A stretch of DNA of 64,000 nucleotides, taken from positions 1-64,000 of the forward strand of contig NZ_JAJSLW010000025.1 in assembly GCF_021729145.1 (NCBI RefSeq), written 5' to 3'. The first letter of the stretch is position 1. Every line of letters begins with the position of its first letter. Origin of the DNA: Membranihabitans maritimus (lineage in GTDB: Bacteria; Bacteroidota; Bacteroidia; Chitinophagales; Saprospiraceae). Shown in pieces: positions 37,658 through 45,216 of the stretch. Made by a program: the position numbers and the translations under genes. Under the pieces are notes generated by a model. The model was not told where the DNA came from. It searched no databases and saw only the letters and a list, made by a program, of their open reading frames with translations.

Positions 37658-37780
37658 GCATTCCTTTCCGCAGGTGAGTCCATTGAGAATTTATTAGCTT
37701 CTTACCCCCGGCTGACAAAAGAAGCTATCCTTGCCGCTTTATCATTTGCCCGATGCAGTCATTCAACCAGAGTTGGATAG
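37658..37780 (+). pseudogene. DUF433-type antitoxin remnant
   Basis: A 40-codon open stretch encodes AGESIENLLASYPRLTKEAI, then LAALSFA, the C-terminal helical segment of DUF433 proteins (small antitoxins often paired with PIN-like toxins). No start codon or N-terminal half is present and the tail after FAR is unrelated. It adds a third decayed or intact addiction-type locus within about 1.2 kb. Confidence 0.6.
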
Positions 37781-38239
37781 TACGTATACGACCGGCAAAA
37801 TGATAGCCACTCTCATGCTAGGAGCACCTGGTTCACTCATATTCGCAGGATTATTTTGCATAACTTCCTTCTCCACCTTTTTTTATTATGTGTTTATCAA
37901 AACCTTGAAGGTTTCCATACTATATTTTATTAGATAGGGATTTGTAATACTCAAGTCTGTTTTGAAACTCAATTTATCCAGACCTTCAAGGTTGCTACTA
38001 TTCCTGTTTTTTGTGCTGTGATTGATAAATGCCTAAAGTAAATTTGGTGTATGGTTTATATAATATTTTATGTTGATAAGGACAGTGATCCATGATATAA
38101 TGAACCCAAAATTTCAATATTCTTTCGTATTAGTTGATGTTTTAATTCACGGTATAATTATTCATGGGAGTTATGTTAAATAAACTACTTTATAAATGTA
38201 TTTTGCGTTTCATTAATAAGATTTATAAATTAAAAAAAA
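37781..38239. other. Gene-free AT-rich spacer
   Basis: No supported gene on either strand. A short + strand frame with a hydrophobic stretch crosses into the DUF433 remnant in another frame and has no family features. A promoter for the downstream DUF5916-type gene should lie near its end; TATTTTGC at about 38201 is only a partial -7 match. Confidence 0.4.
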
Positions 38240-40396
38240 TTGATATATTCAAAAATTGGTTGTACGTATCTATTATCCCTAGTGGTTGTTTTGTGTTCTG
38301 GACAACCATTACCTCTGAAGAACAATCTTAATTATACCTACCATGTAAAAAAAGCGCAAACGGAAATTATTATTGACGGCATATTAAATGAAAAAGATTG
38401 GTTGAGTGCACAAAAGGCTACTGACTTCTATAAGGTTTTGCCAATAGATACGGGATATGCAACGCAACCATCTGAAATCATGGTAACATATGACAGTGAA
38501 AATTTTTACATCGCCGTTACTTTTTTTGATACTATCCCCGGCAAAAGGGTAATGGAATCTTTTCGAAGGGATTTTTCTTTTGGCAAGAACGATAATTTCC
38601 TTGTTTTTATTGATCCTTTTCTGGATCAAACTACCGGATTTTCATTTGGTGTCTCAGCTTCGGGGGCACAGTGGGATGGTACTATGTCCAATGGTTCAAG
38701 CGTCAGTCTGGATTGGGATTGTAAATGGATATCAGAAACAAAGCACTACAGGGACCGGTGGGTGTCGGAAATGAGTATCCCCTTCAAATCAATAAACTAT
38801 CCTGCAGGGAGTAAAGAATGGAATGTTAACTTTAGTAGGCTCGATCTAAAATCAAATGAAAAATCCGCCTGGGCACCTGTTCCACGTCAATTTCCAACTG
38901 CGTCTTTGTCTCATACAGGAGCGCTGGTTTTTGAGACTATTTTACCTGAGCCAAAAGTGCAGTTGTCAGTAATACCCTATGTATTCGGAAGTTATTCTCA
39001 GGATGATATTCTTGATAAAAAAGGGGACTATGAAGCTGATTTTGGCTTTGATGCAAAACTGGGGATATCATCTGCAATGAATTTGGATCTCACGTACAAT
39101 CCTGATTTTGCTCAGGTTGAGGTCGATCAACAAATTACAAATATCGATCGCTTTGAATTGTTCTTTCCAGAGAGAAGGCAATTTTTTCTGGTGAATAGTG
39201 ATCTCTTTTCCGGATATGGTGAATCAGCCACCACACCTTTTTTTACCAGAAGAATCGGTCTGGATGCTCCGGTCATTGGGGGAGTAAGGTTAAGCGGCAA
39301 AATTGGCAATGACGTTAGAGTCGGTTTGATGAATATGACTACGAAAGAGACGGGAGACCATCTCTCACGTAATTATACGGTTGCAACAGCTCAGAAAAAG
39401 GTATTTGCCAGATCTAATGTTGGATTTATTTTTGTCAATAAGGAGTTCCTGAATCAACCAGATTCTTTAGATTTGTTCAACAGGGTTATAGGGTTGGACT
39501 ATAATCTAGCCAGCAACGATAATCTTTGGAATGGTAAATTTTATTACCATCGTTCCTTTCAACCCGGAAATCCCGGAAATCAATATTCTCAAGGGGCTCG
39601 ACTTAGCTATAAAGTCAAAAATATCCAGGTGGAGTTGCTTCAAGCGTCTGTGGGGAAAAATTACAATGCGGAAGTAGGGTTTGTTCGGCGCACAGGCTAC
39701 CATCTCATTAGTCCTGCCGTAACTTACTTGTTTGTCCCTAATAAAAGAATTGTTAGTCACGGTCCGCAATTGATGAGTGAAAATTACTTTTCGGAGGATT
39801 TTGATCGGATTGAGCAAAATAATTCACTTATGTATAGTTTGGTTTTTCGGGATCGTTCGGAATTTAGTGTGGGATATGAACATAGTTTTGTGGAATTGAA
39901 TAGAGATTTTGATCCCACTCAACGGAGTGAATTTTTTCTACCGGGAGGGACAAATTATACATACGGTAAGTTCCTGGCTTCATATGTGTCGACGGCAAAG
40001 ACTTCTTTGAATTGGGCTGCAGAGACTGGTGTTGGGAATTTTTATAACGGAGAAATTCGATATTTAAATGGTACAATAGGTTATCGCATCCAACCTTTTG
40101 TCAATATGTCTATGAATGTTAATTATACAGATATTGATTTGCCCGATCCATTTATTAGAAGAAATTTTTGGTTGTTGGGTCCTAAATTTGATGTGACTTT
40201 TACTGATCAAATATTTTGGACTCTTTTTGTGCAATACAACGAACAGATAGACAATGTCAATATTAATATGCGATTTCAATGGAGGTATCAGCCTGTTTCG
40301 GATATATTTTTAGTGTATACGGATAATTATGTGATTGATGGATTTGAGTCGCGAAATAAAGCGCTCGTCTTTAAAATGACTTATTGGATTAATTAA
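38240..40396 (+). CDS. DUF5916 protein with N-terminal CBM9-like domain
   Basis: 718 residues. After a signal peptide (ending near LCSGQP), a carbohydrate-binding CBM9-like sandwich spans about 35-215 (IIIDGILNEKDWLSAQKATD; VTYDSENFYIAVTF; NVNFSRLD). The remainder is a predicted outer-membrane barrel of the DUF5916 type (LTYNPDFAQVEVDQQITNID, then RFELFFPERRQFFL; alternating hydrophobic strands to the end). The only possible start is TTG 38240: an in-frame TAA lies at 38231 and no ATG is available, so a TTG start is required. Role unknown; the family is common near glycan and peptide utilisation genes. Confidence 0.82.
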   Translation: MIYSKIGCTYLLSLVVVLCSGQPLPLKNNLNYTYHVKKAQTEIIIDGILNEKDWLSAQKATDFYKVLPIDTGYATQPSEIMVTYDSENFYIAVTFFDTIPGKRVMESFRRDFSFGKNDNFLVFIDPFLDQTTGFSFGVSASGAQWDGTMSNGSSVSLDWDCKWISETKHYRDRWVSEMSIPFKSINYPAGSKEWNVNFSRLDLKSNEKSAWAPVPRQFPTASLSHTGALVFETILPEPKVQLSVIPYVFGSYSQDDILDKKGDYEADFGFDAKLGISSAMNLDLTYNPDFAQVEVDQQITNIDRFELFFPERRQFFLVNSDLFSGYGESATTPFFTRRIGLDAPVIGGVRLSGKIGNDVRVGLMNMTTKETGDHLSRNYTVATAQKKVFARSNVGFIFVNKEFLNQPDSLDLFNRVIGLDYNLASNDNLWNGKFYYHRSFQPGNPGNQYSQGARLSYKVKNIQVELLQASVGKNYNAEVGFVRRTGYHLISPAVTYLFVPNKRIVSHGPQLMSENYFSEDFDRIEQNNSLMYSLVFRDRSEFSVGYEHSFVELNRDFDPTQRSEFFLPGGTNYTYGKFLASYVSTAKTSLNWAAETGVGNFYNGEIRYLNGTIGYRIQPFVNMSMNVNYTDIDLPDPFIRRNFWLLGPKFDVTFTDQIFWTLFVQYNEQIDNVNINMRFQWRYQPVSDIFLVYTDNYVIDGFESRNKALVFKMTYWIN

Positions 40397-40614
40397 ACCA
40401 GAAGAAGATTTGAATTAATTGAATAGTTGGAGGTAAAACTTCTGTCATTTTTTCAACACCAATTTTTTTTAAAAGTATTATTCCTGAATTAAATAGCATT
40501 TTATAGTATAAGATGTTAATGTGTAGTGCGTCCAAATCAAAAAGGGGGTAACTGTATCCCACCTATGCTTTCATTTTTTACTAACTTCGAATTTCAATCA
40601 AATTATTTGAAAAA

Positions 40615-43600
40615 ATGAAAAAAATTCTTGCACTATATTTTCTTATTGGTTTTGCGTTATCTGTTTCTGGGCAAAATTCTTCTGAGCAGCGGCCGAATAT
40701 AATATTTATTCTCACAGATGATCAGCGCTGGGACGCGCTGGGATACGCTGGTAATGAACTCGCCCATACCCCGGAAATGGATAAACTGGCCAGTGAAGGA
40801 GTGTATTTTAAAAACGCTATGGTTTCGACACCGATTTGTGCGGCGAGCAGAGCGACAATATTGACAGGATTATACGAGCGTACCCACAGATATGATTTCC
40901 AGACCAGCAGTTTGAAAGGAGAATTTATGGAACTATCGTATCCAAAAATTATGCGGGAAGCTGGTTACCGCACTGGTTTTTATGGGAAATTGGGAGTTCG
41001 GACTAATTTGACAAATGATTTGTTTGACGATTATGAAGTCTATGATCGCAATGGCGCATTCAAAGATCGAAGAGGATATTACTATAAGACCCTGGATGGT
41101 GATTCCGTACACCTTACGAGATATACCGGACAAAAAGCATTGGACTTTATTGATGAGGTAAACACTGACCAACCCTTTAATTTAAATTTAAGTTTTAGTG
41201 CCCCCCATGCACACGATCCTGCCGAAGACCAATATTTTTGGCAAGAGGAAAGTAACGAAATACTTTCAAATACAAATGTGCCAGAACCAAGTCTGGGAGA
41301 TGACAAATATTTTGAAGCATTACCAAAAATAGTTCGGGAAGGGTTTAATCGGACCCGTTGGTATTGGCGTTATGATACTCCGGAAAAATACCAGCATAGT
41401 GTCAAGGGATACCACAGGATGATTGCGGGAATAGACAGGGAAATTGCCAAAATCCGAAAGAAACTGGAAGAAAAAGGAATTGCAGATAATACGGTTATTA
41501 TTCTGATGGGCGACAACGGGTATTTTCTGGGAGAGCGCCAATTGGCTGGAAAATGGTTGATGTACGACAATTCTGTTCGTGTCCCCTTAATCATTTTTGA
41601 CCCCCGCCACAAAGAACATAAGGATATTGATGAAATGGCATTGAATGTAGATGTTCCGTCTACTATTCTCGATTTTGCCGGATTATCAAGTCCTGAACAT
41701 TGGCAGGGGAAAAGCCTGGTTCCCGTTATCAAATCCAGTAATTATCAATTTGACAGAGACACGGTCCTAATTGAGCATTTATGGGATTTTGAAAATATAC
41801 CCCCTAGTGAAGGCGTAAGAACACATGATTGGAAGTACCTCAGATATGTAAATGATCAGTCTATTGAGGAATTGTATAACCTCAAGGACGATCCAAAGGA
41901 AATAAATAATTTGGCGGGTAACCCACAGTACCAAGAAGTGATGGAAGATCTGAGAAAAGCCTGTAATCGCCTGGGCAATCAATATAAAGATCCGACTACA
42001 AATGTGCCACAAAATCTCATGGTTGAATTTATTCGGAAACCTTCTAATGTGGAAGTATTGGATTCAAAACCCGAATATAACTGGCAATTTGCTAGTGAAA
42101 ATAATTACCAGGAAGGGTATCAAATTCTGGTTGCATCTTCCAAAGATAATTTAGACCGTAATATTGGTGATGTTTGGGATACAGGTGAGGTGCGTTCTTC
42201 AGAGACCTATAACATAGAGCATAAAGGAAAGCCACTTAAAAGTGGCCATGCGTATTTCTGGAAAGTGCGTGTGTGGTCTAAGTACAATCGACTGGGAGAA
42301 TATTCCAAACCCCAAAAATTTTCGATCGCTGCATACCCCTCTGGTATAACAACCTCTAATTTCTTTCAGATTGATAAAGTTTTACCCGTTTCAATAAAGA
42401 CCTTATCCAATGAACAACATCTAATTGATTTTGGAAAAGCTGCTTTTGGAACAGTGGAGTTTACGTATCAGACGAACAGGGCAAAGACTTTGACATTCCG
42501 GTTGGGAGAGCAGCTGAAAGATGGGAAAGTAAATGCTGAACCTCAGGGTAATATACGATTTCAGGAAGTGGAAGTCAATGTAGTCCCGGATCAAACTGAA
42601 TATCTGGTCGAATTGATTCCGAATAAAAGAAATACACTACCTGTAGCGGTACCCCTTCCGGATTCTTTTCCGGTTGTTCTTCCTTTTCGATATTGTGAGG
42701 TACAGGGTGTATCTGAATTTGAAATTGCGGATATGGATTTTAAGCAGTTAGCTTATCACACCTACTTAGATGAAGGAACCAGTAGTTTTTCAAGTTCGGA
42801 TACCATATTGAATCAAATTTGGGATTTGTGTAAATACAGTATCAAAGCCACTTCTTTTGCAGGACTGTATGTAGATGGTGACCGGGAAAGAATACCCTAT
42901 GAAGCAGATGCTTATATCAATCAATTGAGCCATTATGCAGTAGATAGTGAATATCCCATTGCCAGAAGGACAATAGAATATTTTATGAAGAACCCCACCT
43001 GGCCTACGGAATGGCAATTGCATGTAGCTTTGATGGTCTATGAAGATTATATGTATACTGGGAATACGGAAATTATTGAACGCTATTATGAAGAACTTAA
43101 GCATAAATCTCTTCTTGAATTAGCCGGGGAGGATGGATTGATTAGTTCTGAAAGGGCTACGCCGGAGTTTATGAAAAAACTGGGTTTCAAAGATCCCGAT
43201 GCAAAGTTGAGAGATATAGTTGATTGGCCGCCTGCCCAAAAAGATACGGGATGGGAATTGGCGACAGAAGAAGGGGAGAGAGATGGCTATGTATTTAGGC
43301 CTATTAATACGGTAGTTAATAGTTTTTACTGCCAGAATATGAAGATTATGGCAGTATTTGCCAGGTTATTGAAAAAGCCGCATGAAGCGCTGGAATTTGA
43401 ATTAGCGGCTGCCAAAGGGATTTCCTCCCTAAATAAAAAATTATTTGATAGCAGTAGAGGCGTTTATATTGATGGCGAAGGCACTGGTCATGCCTCACTT
43501 CATGCAAACATGCTACCGTTAGCTTTTAATTTGGTTCCGGAAGAATACCAATCTTCAGTGGTAGAATTTATCAAATCCCGTGGAATGGCCTGTAGTGTTT

Positions 43601-44124
43601 ACGGAGCGCAATATTTGATGGACGGATTGTACAACGCAGGTGAAGAAGATTATGCACTTGAATTAATGACTTCGACAGGGGACAGAAGCTGGTGGAATAT
43701 GATTGAAATTGGTTCCACTATTACCCTCGAAGCCTGGGATATGAAATACAAACCAAACGCGGATTGGAATCATGCATGGGGAGCTGTTCCGGGGAATACA
43801 ATAGCTCGGAAAATGTGGGGGATTGTACCGAAAACGCCTGGAGGTAGTTTGATTTCCATTGCTCCACAGTTGAGTGATTTAGAAAGATCATTTATTGAAG
43901 TTCCTTTTTTGACTGGTATTGTATCTGCCAAATACGAGAAAGTCAATAATCGCTATGAGAAGTACGAAATTGATTTACCGGCAAATGTTTCTGCTGAATT
44001 CCAGTTGAAAAGCGGGACAAACCAGTCAGTAACGGTCAATGGGGAATATGTGAACACTTCTTTTCGTTCGGTGAGGTTGTCTCCGGGAAAGAATTCTATT
44101 GAAATTAGAATCAGTTCTTTTTAG
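40615..44124 (+). CDS. Sulfatase/alpha-L-rhamnosidase (GH78-like) fusion
   Basis: 1169-residue secreted enzyme (signal peptide 1-20). An S1-type sulfatase covers about 26-460: metal-binding DDQ at 35-37, the formylglycine site CAASR at 75-79 and MGDNGYFLGERQLAGKW. A fibronectin-like and beta-sandwich linker covers about 468-690. A six-hairpin GH78-like rhamnosidase domain follows, with DGDRERIPYEAD (likely catalytic acid Glu 758) and TLEAWDMKY...DWNHAWGAVPG. From memory, a sulfatase-GH78 fusion acts in ulvan degradation by Formosa agariphila, removing sulfate and then rhamnose. The Cys needs maturation, but the SUMF1-fold protein in this window lacks the required cysteines. Isolated gene with about 200 bp before it. 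Confidence 0.9.
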   Translation: MKKILALYFLIGFALSVSGQNSSEQRPNIIFILTDDQRWDALGYAGNELAHTPEMDKLASEGVYFKNAMVSTPICAASRATILTGLYERTHRYDFQTSSLKGEFMELSYPKIMREAGYRTGFYGKLGVRTNLTNDLFDDYEVYDRNGAFKDRRGYYYKTLDGDSVHLTRYTGQKALDFIDEVNTDQPFNLNLSFSAPHAHDPAEDQYFWQEESNEILSNTNVPEPSLGDDKYFEALPKIVREGFNRTRWYWRYDTPEKYQHSVKGYHRMIAGIDREIAKIRKKLEEKGIADNTVIILMGDNGYFLGERQLAGKWLMYDNSVRVPLIIFDPRHKEHKDIDEMALNVDVPSTILDFAGLSSPEHWQGKSLVPVIKSSNYQFDRDTVLIEHLWDFENIPPSEGVRTHDWKYLRYVNDQSIEELYNLKDDPKEINNLAGNPQYQEVMEDLRKACNRLGNQYKDPTTNVPQNLMVEFIRKPSNVEVLDSKPEYNWQFASENNYQEGYQILVASSKDNLDRNIGDVWDTGEVRSSETYNIEHKGKPLKSGHAYFWKVRVWSKYNRLGEYSKPQKFSIAAYPSGITTSNFFQIDKVLPVSIKTLSNEQHLIDFGKAAFGTVEFTYQTNRAKTLTFRLGEQLKDGKVNAEPQGNIRFQEVEVNVVPDQTEYLVELIPNKRNTLPVAVPLPDSFPVVLPFRYCEVQGVSEFEIADMDFKQLAYHTYLDEGTSSFSSSDTILNQIWDLCKYSIKATSFAGLYVDGDRERIPYEADAYINQLSHYAVDSEYPIARRTIEYFMKNPTWPTEWQLHVALMVYEDYMYTGNTEIIERYYEELKHKSLLELAGEDGLISSERATPEFMKKLGFKDPDAKLRDIVDWPPAQKDTGWELATEEGERDGYVFRPINTVVNSFYCQNMKIMAVFARLLKKPHEALEFELAAAKGISSLNKKLFDSSRGVYIDGEGTGHASLHANMLPLAFNLVPEEYQSSVVEFIKSRGMACSVYGAQYLMDGLYNAGEEDYALELMTSTGDRSWWNMIEIGSTITLEAWDMKYKPNADWNHAWGAVPGNTIARKMWGIVPKTPGGSLISIAPQLSDLERSFIEVPFLTGIVSAKYEKVNNRYEKYEIDLPANVSAEFQLKSGTNQSVTVNGEYVNTSFRSVRLSPGKNSIEIRISSF

Positions 44125-44351
44125 TACAATGATCTTGGTTAATGTGATGTGCATGTGACTGATTGTTTTGATTTTACTTCAAAAAATGGGATTGAATTTT
44201 TTGGAATTCCTTCTTCTGGAAAGACATTCTACAATGTTCTTTGGATAAGTTTCAATTGAACAGTTGAAGTGACTAAGTAATGTGTAGATATAGGTAAATA
44301 CGTATTAATGATGGGATTATATCGGTTTTATTACTGTCACGAAGGGGAAAA

Positions 44352-44443
44352 GAGGCGTAGCCTCGATTCATATTCTAACCTCGTGCGAGGCCGTCAGGCC
44401 AGCGCGAGGTTTCGAACTTAAAGATATTTAGTGCCGTGGGCAC
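44352..44443. repeat. REP-like palindromes downstream of the transposase
   Basis: Three palindromic units in 92 bp: GAGGC-gta-GCCTC (44352-44364), a compound one at 44378-44410 (outer ACCTCG/CGAGGT, inner CCTCG/CGAGG and GGCC/GGCC) and GTGCC-gtg-GGCAC (44431-44443). They end 10 bp from the stop of the transposase gene. Stem-loops with very short loops are the substrates of REP-associated tyrosine transposases. Confidence 0.65.
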
Positions 44444-44452
44444 GACTCATTT

Positions 44453-44914
44453 TCAGATCAGCTCATGAAACAGATAGTCTTCATTATATTCGATCTGGAA
44501 CGCATTTAATATGCTTTTATACTCCTCTTTGAAACTTCGTTTCTGATGGTGCCTTTCTTGGTTTTGAATGTAATGATACACCTTGTCATCCAATGATTGG
44601 TGATAGCTAAATGCCCCGTATCCCCTTTGCCATTCAAATCTTGTTCGCAACCATTCCTGATCATTGATCCATTTAGATGATTTGGCTTTTACAGTTTGCA
44701 TGACTTTCGATAATGACAGTGTTGGTTTCAGGCGAAAAAAACAGTGGACATGGTCTTCGACTCCATTGGCAACGATACATTTACAATCGGTATCATTTAT
44801 CAGGGTCCCTATAACGCCCAATAACGAGCTTTTCCAGTAAGGGTGAATCATAGCTTTTCTGTATTTTATCGCAAAAATGGCTTGAATGTAGACTTGTGTA
44901 TAAGTATTTGCCAT
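44453..44914 (-). CDS. REP-associated (IS200-like) tyrosine transposase
   Basis: 153 residues of the Y1/HUH transposase fold. The metal-binding HUH motif is DHVHCFF (His 55 and 57), followed by a helix with KVYHYIQNQERHH, where Tyr 115 in Y-I-x-x-Q is the likely nucleophile; FEWQRGYGAFSYH is also typical. The length and the lack of a second orf such as tnpB fit a domesticated RAYT, which mobilises REP hairpins rather than itself. Palindromes lie on both sides. Confidence 0.88.
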   Translation of the reverse strand: MANTYTQVYIQAIFAIKYRKAMIHPYWKSSLLGVIGTLINDTDCKCIVANGVEDHVHCFFRLKPTLSLSKVMQTVKAKSSKWINDQEWLRTRFEWQRGYGAFSYHQSLDDKVYHYIQNQERHHQKRSFKEEYKSILNAFQIEYNEDYLFHELI

Positions 44915-44973
44915 TACGCTTTATTTTTGTTACCTATATAAAATAAAATTTTTTTGGGATAGTAAAATCGTTC

Positions 44974-45056
44974 ACTCCTATGGAGTTCAGGTAAATATCT
45001 TTCTCATAACCGCGAGTTAAAACCCGCGGTTATAAAACAAACCACTCCTACGGAGT
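44974..45056. repeat. REP-like palindromes upstream of the transposase
   Basis: ACTCC-tat-GGAGT (44974-44986) and ACTCC-tac-GGAGT (45044-45056) are near-identical copies 70 bp apart. Between them lies a longer inverted repeat with arms ATAACCGCG (45006-45014) and CGCGGTTAT (45025-45033). This arrangement resembles bacterial REP doublets. Similar small palindromes occur near 1135-1220. Confidence 0.65.
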
Positions 45057-45216
45057 TTTGTCATACTTTGCTTAAAATTCGTACACAAAGGTTTACTATT
45101 ATACTTCTACAATTTTCTAGTAAGAATGTGTTTGTTTTTAAAGGGATCTTCTGTTTTGTGCTGTTTTATAACGACTAAAATTCATATATTGGTAGTAAAT
45201 AAGATTTAAGTACTAT

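Noticed and set aside
37731-37937. 68-codon + strand frame with a hydrophobic stretch
   Set aside because: Overlaps the better supported DUF433 remnant in another frame and has no start context or homology that I can see.
44974-45056. CRISPR-like short repeats
   Set aside because: Only two copies with different flanks and palindromic cores; explained better as REP hairpins near a RAYT.
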